DNA from: Casuarina equisetifolia
Lineage: Eukaryota > Streptophyta > Magnoliopsida > Fagales > Casuarinaceae
Reading direction: 5' to 3'
DNA length: 64,000 nucleotides
Assembly (NCBI GenBank): GCA_028551475.1
Contig: CM052358.1
Span: 18,502,853-18,566,852 of the forward strand
The notes below the pieces were generated by a model. That model had not been told where the DNA came from. It did no database searches and was given only the letters and a program-made list of their open reading frames with translations. A program made the translations under genes and the position numbers. How positions within the stretch are numbered: position 1 is the stretch's first letter; each line of letters starts with the position of its first letter. This document shows positions 1 to 9,606 of this stretch, one piece after another.

Positions 1-336
1 GAGCAGCAGTGATTACTACCCTTGGGTTTGGGCTTCCAACCTGGGGGGTAGTCCACAAGTAAAAAACAAGCCTCCTGGACGTGCCCAGGCTTCTTGCAAT
101 GATTGCAAAAAAGGCGCTAATGGGCTAAGGAAGGAGTAGGATCCTTGGGCCCTTGTGGCCCAGATAGGAGATGAGGGCCTAGAGGAGTAGGCCGTGAGTT
201 AGTGGGCCAACCTTTTGGGCCTAGCTGCAGAGCCCCGTCGCCCAACCCAGTAGAAAGGCGACGTGTAGTCCCATGTGATTGTGCCGCGAAGGCACTGGCA
301 TCGCCGGCACTGTGACGGCCATCGCGTTGGGAACGC

Positions 337-1482
337 TAGTGATAACTCTATTTTTATATAGTTATTTTATCTATTTTTTAGGCAATAAATAATACAATGC
401 TTATGAGAAAATATTTGAACTCCTCTTATTTATTTAAATTTGTCTTGTTTTTGTAGCATAAGGAGGCAAGGAGAAAAGGAATGAACATGGAGAACCTGAT
501 GCTTATTGTGTGGCAAAATTGTAATATCAAGATCAAGAGAGTCAAGATGGGTTTGGGCTTTGGATAATTGTTATTAGATTTTCTATTGTTATTGGATTTT
601 CTATTTAAATAGAAAACCCAGTCATGTTAGGAATTCAAGTCTCAATTAATTTAGGAGTTCAAAACCCAATTATTTTAGGTCTCTAAAACCAAATTCTACT
701 AGGATAGGAGATAGGTCTAAACCTAAACCCTATTTAAGAGAAGAGAAGAGGCAAAAGAAGGGAAAAGGAAATTGAGCACAACTCAAGAAAAAAGCCAAGA
801 ATTCAAGGTTTTCTTGAAGAGAAGACAAAAAAGGTGACAGACTTCTTGTTCTTGGATTCAAGATGCCTTCTTTATTTCTTATTACCATTCTTCCTCATTA
901 TTTCTTTATGTTTTAGTTTATTTTTGTTAGAGCTACGATGTAACCTAATTATGATGGTATGAATCTTATGATTATTATGTTTTGCAAGATATTTTATTTA
1001 TGTGAAGTTATATATTACGGAGTTTAATGCTTTTAGGTGATTAGCTACCACTTAGATGACTTGATTTGCATGTTAAAGACCGACAGGAAATAGCATGCAG
1101 TTGCTTCTTGTAATATGTAACCATAGATTAAATATGGATAGACATATACCATATTGTTTGTGTGGCTTTCGGTGTAAACTGGGAATATTCATAGATCCTA
1201 ATGCATTTGGTTTGTTTCAATTCACATATAGAGATATAGTGAATTAATGAACTAAGTAGGTTTGCTATACCTAGACATAGGATAGTAAATAAATTAGGAA
1301 ATTATGCCATCACATAGATATTATCTCTCTTGCAAGCATAAATAATCAATATTAGTACCTAGTAATTATGGTGAAGTCATATGCTCTAACATATTTTTTT
1401 TATTAAGTTTTCTTAGACTTAGTTAGTTAATCTATCATCCATCAATTTGGTTTGCTAGATAAATTCTAGGAGTTATTCACCG
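337..1482. mobile_element. AT-rich insertion of about 1.15 kb in the Copia gag, unclassified
   Basis: This block interrupts the Copia gag region between the main gag domain and the zinc knuckle. Its base composition differs sharply from the flanks: GC-rich gag on the left, AT-rich sequence inside. The ends carry an imperfect inverted repeat: AACGCTAGTGATAACTC on the left, and on the right a sequence whose complement reads AACGGTGAATAACTC. No long coding frame is seen. The inverted ends suggest a non-autonomous DNA transposon, but no clear target-site duplication or family motif was found. The right boundary could lie anywhere from 1482 to 1555. Confidence 0.4.
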
Positions 1483-2693
1483 TTAGTAATTAGTTGTTCG
1501 GTGAAATCTAAATGCAAGTGAACATGTCGAACAAGTAATATAATGATAAGAAAGATATCGTCTTGCTTGGCCAGAGAGTAAATCTTCTCCAAAAAAGGAA
1601 GCTCTTCACGACTGAGGACGGAAAAAACAAGGTTTTGGAACTCCGGCGGAAGGGAAATGAGAAGCTTCAGTGCATGATCCTCTTGGTCACGAGCCCGGAG
1701 ACGCGAGTGAACTTCGCAATCGCATTTGCCGCAAGAACATCGAATGGGGGCCTGCTGTGTCTCAAGTGCACCCCAAAGGTCGGTCAGGCGGACATAAAAG
1801 GCCGTGAGATCAGCACTGGTGGCGCTAGGAGCAAGCTGAAGTGCATTGATGGCCTGTTTCAAGCCAAATTTCTGAGTAGTGGAGACTTTGTCAAAGCTCT
1901 CTTGCAAAACTCGCCAAATATCCATCACGGTCGGAAGTCAAGAAACCATGCTCTCGAAATCAGAGTCAACAGAGTGTACTAGCCAAGTTTTGACAATGGC
2001 ATGGGCTTGGGCCCATCGTTGTGCGTCTTTGCCATTACCGTCTGGACAAGTAAGCTCACCGGTGAGATAGCCGAGCTTGTTACAGGCGAGACAGACGGTG
2101 CGAATCTGGTCACTCCAAATGCTCTAGTTCGATTTGCCAACTAATCGTTTAGGAACAATGTTGTCGAGTTGGAGATCAGCAGCAGAAAGGTGATAAGGGT
2201 CGCGAAGAGCGAAGGAATGAGCTCCAATGGCAGCCATCAAAGAAATTAAGGCTAAGGTTATAAGAAATTGAAGAATTTGGGAGATTTGGAATGGAGGCAA
2301 AATGGTGAAAAAATAAGTTTAGGGTTTTTAGTAATTATGAATGGCAGAACTATAATATTGAAAAAAGGAATGATAAAGTGAAGAAACAGATGAAAAGCCA
2401 AATGGACCAAAAAGCCGAGAAACAGACGAAAAAAACAAGAAACGGATGAAAAGCCAAAATAGACCAAAAAAAACTAAGAAACGGACGAAAAAGCAAGAAA
2501 CGGACAAAAAAGCCAAAAAGACTTACGGGAAAGGGAGGATAGTGGAAATGAATGAAGATTCACGGGAAAGGAAAAGGAGTCAGAAGAAAGGGAAAATTAC
2601 AGGGAAAGATAGGGGTATTCAGAATCACCTGTCACTGATGGCCGTGCGGAAGTGAAAAAAAGTCTCAGGAAAAGAAACAAGGCTCGGGTACCA

Positions 2694-2859
2694 TGTAAGA
2701 TTTTAAGATGGCAAAAGAGAGAGGCTGACAGGTGAGCAAATATTTGATTTGTATTAATCTAATTCTTTACAATAGCAAGCATACATTTATATGTTGTAAA
2801 CCTAATCTATACAAGGAAAACATAATAATTACAATAATTACATAATATTCTACCTAACA
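2694..2859 (-). repeat. 5' LTR of the Copia fossil
   Basis: A 166-bp segment that on the minus strand starts TGTTAGGTAGAA and ends AAATCTTACA. It is directly followed by the tRNA-Met-like primer site. Such a short LTR is at the small end for Copia and overlaps the TRIM size range. The partner 3' LTR is not in the window, so age cannot be judged from LTR divergence. Confidence 0.65.
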
Positions 2860-3270
2860 CAAACACATAATTAGGGACAATTATGGTAAGGTATTAGGTA
2901 AGAAATTCAAATATCAACAACGACGCTTCAAACTGATTCGATTAATGCTAAATCAGTCCTAGAACCACCACTTTGATAATGGACTAAGTTTGGGCGCCAT
3001 ACAGTTACTTCAGTTGCTTTTATATTTATACTCTCAGCTCTGGTGAATCAGTCTGAAAACAAAGATGAAAAACTCACCAGAGTTGAGAGTATGATTCTTG
3101 ATCGCAGACTATTGTAGAGTATGAACTCAACTCTGGTGAGTTCTTCATCTTTGTTTTCATATTTTGGTGCTTCTCTTCTTTAACGGCTAGTTTTTTCTTT
3201 TCCCCAACGGCTGGTTTTTTCCCTTTTCTTTTCTTTTTAAGTTTGTTTAGTTAGTACGCCTTGCTTTCCT
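2860..3270. other. Intergenic stretch holding a short hairpin repeat
   Basis: No gene is seen. The stretch contains the 34-bp inverted repeat listed separately, and two short pyrimidine-rich repeats of the type ACGGCTRGTTTTTTC (near 3182-3220) just before the tandem array starts. Confidence 0.6.
3054..3159. repeat. Inverted repeat: 34-bp arms, one mismatch, 38-bp loop
   Basis: The left arm (3054-3087) is complementary to the right arm (3126-3159) at 33 of 34 positions. A third, partial copy of the same module (CTCTGGTGA) sits just upstream at about 3036-3044. As RNA this would fold into a long near-perfect stem. It may be a small foldback element or a rearranged duplicate. A microRNA-precursor-like role is possible, but nothing else supports it. 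Confidence 0.7.
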
Positions 3271-3274
3271 GCGG

Positions 3275-5870
3275 CTAATTGATTTTGTTGATATTGTTAT
3301 CTAATCATTTGGAACAACATCTTGCCTTTTTTATTGTGTTTTTGTTTTGGATTTGTTGGGGTTGGGTTATTTTCTTGTATAATTTCTTTTTGGAATTCTT
3401 CTCTAATCTTATCACACAACTTTTTCTTTTTGACAGCATCTAATTGATTTTGTTGAAATTGTTATCTAATCATTTTGAACAGCATCTGGTCTTTTTTATT
3501 GTGTTTTTGTTTTTGAATTCTTCTCTAATCTTGTCAAATAGCTTTTTCTTTTCTGACAATATCTAACTAATTTTGTTGAAATTGTTATCTAATCATCTCA
3601 GACAGCATCTAGTCTTTTGATTGTGTTTTTGCTTTGGATATCTTGGGTTGGGTTATTTTCTTGTATAATTTTCTTTTTCTTTTTCTTTTTTAATTCTTCT
3701 CTAATCTTGTTAACAACATTGTGTCTTTCTAATAGCATTTAATTGATTTTGTTGAAATTGTTATCTAACCATCTTGGACAACATATGGTCTTCTTTATTG
3801 TATTTTTGTTTCGGATTTGTTGGAATTGAGTTATTTTCTTGTATAATTATTTTTTGGAATTCTTCTCTAATCTTATTAGACAGCATTGTGTTTTTCTGAT
3901 AGCATCTAATTGATTTTGTTGAAATTGTTATCTGATCATCTGGCACAACATCTGGTCTTTTTAATTGTGTTTTTGTTTTTGATTTGTTGGGGTTGGACTA
4001 TTTTCTTGTATAATTTTTTTTAATTCTTCTTTAATCTTGTCAAACAATATTGTGTTTTTCTGACAACATCTAACTGATTTTGTTGAAATTGTTATCTAAT
4101 CATCTCAAACAACATCTAGTCTTTTTTATTGTTTTTTTATTTTTGGATTCTTCTCTAATCTTGTGAAACAAAATTGTATTTTTCTAACGGCATCTAATTG
4201 ATTTTGTTGAAATTGTTATCCAATCATCTTGGATAACATCTAGTCTTTTTTATTGTATTTTTGTTTTGGATTTGTTGGGGTTGGGTTATTTTCTTGTATA
4301 ATTTTTTTTTTTTGGAATTCTTCTCTAATCTTGTCATACATCATTGTGTTTTTCTAACAGCATCTAATTGATTTTGTTGAAATTTTTATTTAATCATCTC
4401 ACACAACATCGGGTTTTTTTATTCTGTTTTGTTTTGGATTTGTTGAGGTTGGGTTATTTTCTTGTATAATTATTTTTTAGAATTCTTTTCTAATCTCATC
4501 AAATAGCACTGTGTTTTCCTGACAACATCTAATTGATTTTGTTGAAATTGTTATCTAATCATCTTGCACAATATTTGGTCTTTTTTATTATGTTTTTGTT
4601 TTAGATTTGTTAGGGTTGGGTTATTTTCTTGTATAATTCTTTTTTGGAATTCCTCTCTAATCTTGACAGACAACAATGTATTTTTCTAACAACATCTAAT
4701 TAATTTTGTTGAAATTGTTATCTAATCATCTTGGACAACATTTGGTCTTTTTTATTGTGTTTTTTATTTTTGGATTCTTCTCTAATATTGTCAAACAACT
4801 TTTTGTTTTATGACAGCATCTAATTGATTTTGTTGAAATTGTTATCTAATCATCTTGGACAACATTTGTTCTTTTTTATTGTATTTTTGTTTTGGATTTG
4901 TTGGGGTTGGTTTATTTTCTTGTATAATTCTTTTTTTTTTAATTCTTTTCTAATCTTGTCAGACAACATTGTGTTTTTCTAATAACATCTAATTGATTTT
5001 GTTGAAATTTTTATTTAATCATCTCACACAACATCTGGTTTTTCTGATTGTGTTTTTCTTTTGGATTTGTTGAGGTTGGATTATTTTCTTGTACAATTAT
5101 TTTTTGGAATTCTTCTCTAATCTTGTCACACAACTTTTTCTTTTTTGACAATATCTATTGATTTTGTTGAAATTGTTATCTAATCATATCGAACAACATC
5201 TAGTCATTTTTATTGTGTTCTTTTTTTAGATTTGTTGGGGTTGGGTTATTTTCTTATGTACATATATATATATATATATATATTTGGAATTCTTCCCTAA
5301 TCTTGTCACACAGCTTTGTTTATTTTTTAACAACATCTAATTGATTTTTTTGAAATTATTATCTAATCATCTTAGGTAGTAACTAGTCTTTTTTTATTGT
5401 ATTTTTGTTTTGGATTTGTTGGGGTTAGGTTATTTTTTTGTATTTTTTTTGTTTTTTGGAATTCTTCTCTAATCTTATCACATAGCTTTTTTTTTTTGAC
5501 AACATCTAATTGATTTTATTGAAATTATTATCTAATCATCTTGGGCGGCAACTAGTATTTTTTTTTTGGATTTGTTGGGGTTAGGTTATTTTTTTATTTT
5601 TTTTATTTTTTTGGAATTCTTCTCTAATCTTGTCACACAACTTTTTTTCTTTTTTGACAACATCTAATTGATTTTGTTGAAATTATTATCTAATCATCTT
5701 GGGCAGCAACTAGTCTTTTTTTATTGTATTTTTTTTTTTGGATTTGTTGGGGTCAGGTTATTTTTTTGTATAATTTTTTTTTTTTGGAATTCTTCTCTAA
5801 TCTTGTCAAACAAAATTTTATTTTTCTAACAACATCTAATTGATTTTGTTGAAATTGTTATCTAATTATC
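3275..5870. repeat. Tandem array of about 16 monomers, about 167 bp and 123 bp
   Basis: The landmark TGATTTTGTTGAAATTGTTA recurs near 3275, 3441, 3562, 3740, 3907, 4071, 4195, 4365, 4530, 4697, 4821, 4990, 5155, 5338, 5507, 5665 and 5837. The spacing is 158-183 bp, except for three short monomers of 121, 124 and 124 bp. All three short forms lack the same internal block (GATTTGTTGGGGTTGGGTTA and its neighbours). They occur as units 2, 6 and 10, which implies an ancestral four-monomer block of about 630 bp. Units 8 and 12 share the private variant ATTTTTATTTAATCATCTCA, which supports block duplication. The last units carry another private variant (GGCAACTAGT) and look like local single-monomer expansion. 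A short (TA)n tract explains the 183-bp unit. There is no coding potential. Confidence 0.9.
5262..5283. repeat. (TA)n microsatellite inside the tandem array
   Basis: About eleven TA repeats interrupt one monomer of the array and account for its greater length. Confidence 0.8.
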
Positions 5871-6061
5871 CCTTAGAAATAGCTCTACTTCTCTTTTGTT
5901 GATTTTGAATATTGATTGGCTGCTTGCTTCTCGAGATGTGGAATTACTATACGCTACTTCTGTCATTATGTTAATGCTGGCCATTGTTCAACCAACTTAA
6001 TTGGCTTTGTTGAATTCTTTGCAAGAGTGAAAATTCAGGCTCAAGAGTATTTTTCATGTTG

Positions 6062-6217
6062 TCCAAGTTCTCTAATTATCAACTTGGGAGAAGAAAATTA
6101 AGTAAGATGGAATATAAAGGGGGCTACATCTATGGAGCTACAAGTTCTTTAACTATCAACTTGGAAGAAGAAAATTGAGTAAGATGAATATAGAAGGTGC
6201 TACATTTATGGAGCTAC
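6062..6217. repeat. Two-copy tandem duplication, about 78 bp, at the NAC relic start
   Basis: Two adjacent copies, about 6062-6141 and 6142-6217, both run from CAAGTTCT through ATCAACTTGG and AAGATG to ATGGAGCTAC. They differ at roughly ten positions. The second copy ends in the start codon of the NAC relic (ATG at 6208), so the first copy carries a duplicate of the start region. Confidence 0.75.
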
Positions 6218-7142
6218 CCCTTAGATTTGTATTTGAGTCTATTGATGAAGAGATAATTCTTTGTTATCTTAATTAGAAGGCTACTAAGAGAGCACTCCCT
6301 TCAAATGAGGTGATTGATTTTGACATTTATGGTGATCGTGAAATTTTGAGAAAAATATTTGAAGAAGCAAAAAGTAGTGTCTCTATTTTTTCACTAAGTT
6401 GGAGAAGAAGACAAAAACTGGATCAAGGATAAAAAGAGGCGCAAAATGTGGAACTTGGAAAGCCCAAAATTATAAACCCATCATTTTGACATTCATGCAC
6501 GTTCCATCATCCGCCAATGTCTCTATTTTTTGTTCCCTTGTCTTTTTGTTTCTAGTTATTAGACGCAGATTTAGATGAAGGTTTAGGCCATGATGAGAGC
6601 ACGTTTTTGGTCAAATGTTTATAATATTCATTATCTTTTTTTAAACTCACAGGGAGGGGGGACGGGGTTTGAACCCGTGACCGGGTGGATTCGCCGGTCA
6701 GGGTTTGGCTCACCACTGAGTCAGGGTTTGGTCAAATGTTTGTGATATTCACATTTTTGCTATTCAATCTTCGGTAGTTGATTCTTAAACTAACTTTTTT
6801 TGTAACAACAGAATGAGTATGTCCTCTGTAGGGTAAAATGGGATAGGGAAAAAGAGTATGCAGGCAGTTTCCCCAGAAGCACGAATAGCAGTGAAATAAC
6901 CTTGGCGCCTAGCCCCATTACTTCCTCCAAGGACTGCATTGTGCCTGAGATTATGACACGGAGTTTTGCTGGAAACTCATCCTGATGGCTCTGATTTGCT
7001 GGAAACTTATCCCGATGGCTCTGAAGATAACTGGATTTCAGAATGCCCTGATCCTTTTGAAGATTGGATATCAGAACTGATAGTGTGCCCACTAGAGAGT
7101 GACGAAGACATGTTTGAAAGAATATGTGGCACAGATCTATGA
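6208..7142 (+). pseudogene. NAC-domain transcription factor pseudogene
   Basis: From ATG 6208 the frame reads MELPLRFVFESIDEEIILCY, matching NAC subdomain A. It continues through ALPSNEVIDFDIYGD (subdomain B). A stop interrupts this frame at 6274-6276, after CYLN. The next block, FFTKLEKKTKTGSRIKRG followed by CGTWKAQN (about 6387-6462, subdomains C-D), is in another frame. After an intron-like gap, NEYVLCRVKWDREKEY (subdomain E) follows a plausible acceptor CAACAG at 6811. The acidic C-terminal part is again shifted in frame near 6955-6975 and ends in a TGA at 7140-7142. It contains a short internal duplication (LLETHPDGSD / LLETYPDGSE). NAC proteins are plant-specific DNA-binding regulators. 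With one stop and at least two frame changes this copy cannot make a full product. A SINE sits in its intron. Confidence 0.85.
6631..6726 (-). mobile_element. tRNA-derived SINE with 25-bp target-site duplication
   Basis: On the minus strand the element starts CCTGACTCAGTGGTGAGC, matching a Pol III A box. It carries a B box (GGGTTCAAACCC) and ends in GTTTAAAAAAAGATAA. It is flanked by 25-bp direct repeats (6606-6630 and 6727-6751, TTTGGTCAAATGTTT onward) with two mismatches. That is the signature of LINE-mediated SINE insertion. Its box arrangement resembles plant Au-like SINEs, but the family assignment is tentative. It lies in the intron of the NAC relic. Confidence 0.8.
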
Positions 7143-7611
7143 TATTAGACCATCATCTTTATGGCTGTTTTAAGAAAGCTCGAAGTAGCAAGCAAGCTTC
7201 ATTACGATTAAGCACGTCTTGCTTTGTTGTTATGCACGTAAACAAAAAATATCAACCCATTGAGAATGGAGATCGCTGATTTAGATTCCTTTTGTTCTCT
7301 TTAGCTCATATTTGTAATTTAAATGTCACGATGCATTGGGTTTCGACTAACCAGCTGCTGCTGTACAGGCCACATTTCTTTTAAAGTAAACAATATCTCG
7401 GGATTGTGAGCAATCACTATTACGTTGAGACACAGGTTTTGATAAAGTTGGGCCGCTCTACCAAATTGCTTGGTAAGGAAAGAAGCGCAAACAACGTATG
7501 TGTTGGACATGCGTGGACCTTACATCCCATTAGCAAGAGGCTGCAGCCCAAAAACCCTATGTGAAAAAAAATAAAAAATAAAATAAATGAAACAAACACC
7601 ATTTGTATATG
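7143..7611. other. Intergenic, nothing recognised
   Basis: This is the 3' flank of the NAC relic. No coding frame, repeat or RNA was recognised. The last 30 bases are A-rich on the plus strand; read on the minus strand they give the T runs that end the tRNA-Arg transcript. Confidence 0.5.
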
Positions 7612-7684
7612 CACGCCCGGTGGGACTCGAACCCACAATCGCCTGATTAGAAGTCAGGCGCCTTATCCATTAGGCCACGAGCGC
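7612..7684 (-). tRNA. tRNA-Arg (anticodon UCU)
   Basis: The 73-nt sequence folds as a complete cloverleaf. The acceptor pairs GCGCTCG with CGGGCGT (two G-T pairs), discriminator G. The D arm is GCCT...AGGC and the anticodon stem is CCTGA/TCAGG around CTTCTAA. The variable loop has 5 nt and the T arm contains GGTTCGAGTCC. There is no intron, and CCA is not encoded, as expected for a nuclear gene. A-box and B-box promoter elements are intact. On the minus strand the gene is followed by T runs (about 7561-7585) suitable for Pol III termination. It decodes AGA codons. Confidence 0.96.
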
Positions 7685-7980
7685 TTGCTCGGGAACGACG
7701 TTTATTAGTTAGGGATACTCAATAATTTCCACTCAAGTGCTAACATTTTGCTAAGCCAGGATGTGCTCGGAAGACGATTTACATTTAATTATCATTTTTT
7801 TACCAGAACCATCAAGCGGATGAAGGTCGGTGTGCGCTCGAATTCCTTCTATGGGTTAAACTATTTTCATGCGTAACCTTTATGGAAATTCCCACATGCA
7901 AGTTGATAAAATTTGACTTTTTTCTCTAAAATTGATTTTGCAAAAGAATGAAATACCTTTATACATAAAGATTTCAATTA
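7685..7980. other. Intergenic, nothing recognised
   Basis: This is the upstream flank of the tRNA-Arg gene. No coding sequence or repeat was recognised. Confidence 0.5.
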
Positions 7981-8390
7981 TTTAGTATATTCACAATGTA
8001 GGATACTGTAACATATTTTTTGTATTTGGGTTTAGTCTTTCTTGGACCTCTCACGTTGTTGGTTGTGGGCCTCTTTTTCTACAACTGTGAGGGCTTTCTA
8101 AGGTAGTAGTTGGCCCAATTATTTAGGACACGGGATATTGTAACATATTTTTTTGTATTTGGGTTCAGTCTTTTTGGGACCTCTTATGTGTTAGTTGTGG
8201 GCCACTTTTTATACAACTGTGAGGGCTCTTTATGGTAGTAGTTGGGCCAATTATTTAGTATATTCACAATACAGGATACTATAACATTTTTTTGTATTTG
8301 GGTTTAGTCTTTTTTGGACCTCTTATGTGTTGGTTGTGGGTCTCTTTTTATACAACTGTGAGCGCTCTTTAAGGAAGTAGTTGGGCCATT
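7981..8390. repeat. Three-copy tandem repeat, about 135 bp
   Basis: Copies begin at about 7981, 8122 and 8254 and end near 8390. Each contains GTATTTGGGTT, GACCTCT, GTTGTGGGCC, TACAACTGTGAGGGCT and AGTAGTTGG in the same order. Copies 1 and 3 also share TTTAGTATATTCACAAT. Divergence is modest. No coding potential is seen. Confidence 0.85.
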
Positions 8391-9600
8391 TTTAATGTAG
8401 TAGCCTTTGTCTGTAAAATCTGCTGGTTAAATGGGCCTTTTTAGATGGTGCCCAAAACTTCTATCGTGTTTTTGAGAGCAAAGGTAAAATGAAAATCGTG
8501 TGCATGATTTTCTGGGAAGTTTGGCTTTGACTTTCTTGGAAGTTTGATCTCCCCCAAATGCAATTTTAGTGGTGTGCGTTTCCTTCGAATGAGACAAGAG
8601 GTTTGAATCTCCCTTTATTTAGACCAAATTTTTGCGATTATGGCTTCATAAATCCAAATGAATTACAAAAAATCCCGCAGTATTTCACCCAACCACGTGA
8701 ATTTGATGGCAAATGAGCGTTCTTGTGAGCACAAACATTTATTTGGATCTCAACACAAACTCTAATATCTCCGAGCCAATTTATTCATCATGTGATGGCG
8801 AACAAGAGAAGAAGAAAATTAAAAGAATCACCGCTTTCACGGAATAAACTATAGGAAAAAATTTTGTTGACCGAGACTTCTAAAAGTTGGAGCTTAAAAC
8901 TTGGTTCTGTCCAACTGTTCAGGAAAAGATGGAGGCCACCCAGAAAATGCCTAATATAGGCTATTCGAAGGGCTAATGTGTTCGGTCCAATCACATGGAG
9001 TTCGCAAGCAATGTGAACTTATGACTGCAATCCTAGTTAGAAATGGATGAAAAGTCAGGATGTCATCAGAACCCCACATTTGACAGAAGATGTAGCAGTT
9101 GCAGAAATCGGCATGCCAGCATTGAAAATGCATTCGCAGCTGCTCTTCCCTGATAGGGGAGTTCTCCTCGTTCTTATTAGTATGCCCTTTCTTACATTTA
9201 TTTCTTGTCTTTTCATGTCTATGGCTCAACCTGCTCTCTGACTTCCCAGCTGAAAATGAAGGATTTTTCAAAAAAAAGTACAGCCATGGGCCCTCTGGCT
9301 GGCTCATGGGTTTTGCTCAAATTACTTTTTACTCTAGAGTGGTGTCCCTTACCCTCTTTTTTTCATGCAACAATGCAATAATTCTAAATTAAATAACTTA
9401 TTGACCAATGGAATTGGAGCACCATGCACGCTTGATCTGGTTGACATCTGGCTCCTTGTCCTTACGCATGGAGGTGGTGTTGAGCTGTTGGGCATCGGAT
9501 TCGCCTATGCTTTGAAATGAAAATTGATGAAAAGAAGATGTTGCATAAAGTCTAAATATTGAATACGTAAATCTATACGATTCATCTTAATATTACTAGT
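8391..9600. other. Intergenic, no gene recognised
   Basis: Frames of up to 118 codons occur on the minus strand (8951-9307), but none shows recognisable domains, splice context or sensible composition. I see no repeat structure. Confidence 0.5.
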
Positions 9601-9606
9601 ACTATG

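Larger units (their letters stand above)
1..2859 (-). mobile_element. Fossil Ty1/Copia LTR retrotransposon, 5' part, running off the left edge
   Basis: Read on the minus strand, the element begins with a 166-bp LTR (2694-2859) bounded by TGTTAG and CTTACA. A primer-binding-like site, GGCTCGGGTACCA on the plus strand (2681-2693), resembles the complement of initiator tRNA-Met. A purine-rich leader (about 2240-2680) follows, then Copia-type gag sequence (about 1555-2238) with the UBN2-like motif ending LEKIYSLAKQDD. A CCHC zinc knuckle (CNHCKKPGHVQEAC) lies at about 62-125. Protease, integrase and RT, if kept, lie outside the window. Gag is split by an unrelated insertion at about 337-1482. The copy is broken, with several breaks besides that insertion, and looks old. 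LTR start and end are read directly; the superfamily call rests on the gag motifs and the tRNA-Met-type site. Confidence 0.75.

Noticed and set aside
2446-2655. Lys-rich open frame of 69 codons
   Set aside because: It is the purine-rich leader repeat of the Copia fossil (GAAACGGACGAAAAA-type units), with no gene features.
3275-5870. Possible CRISPR-like array
   Set aside because: Repeats are contiguous long monomers without unique spacers, in a plant genome.
6661-6720. tRNA-like sequence
   Set aside because: Only the A and B boxes are kept. There is no cloverleaf, and the flanking target duplications show it is a SINE.
8951-9307. 118-codon minus-strand frame
   Set aside because: No domain, odd composition, no splice or promoter context and no recognisable homology.
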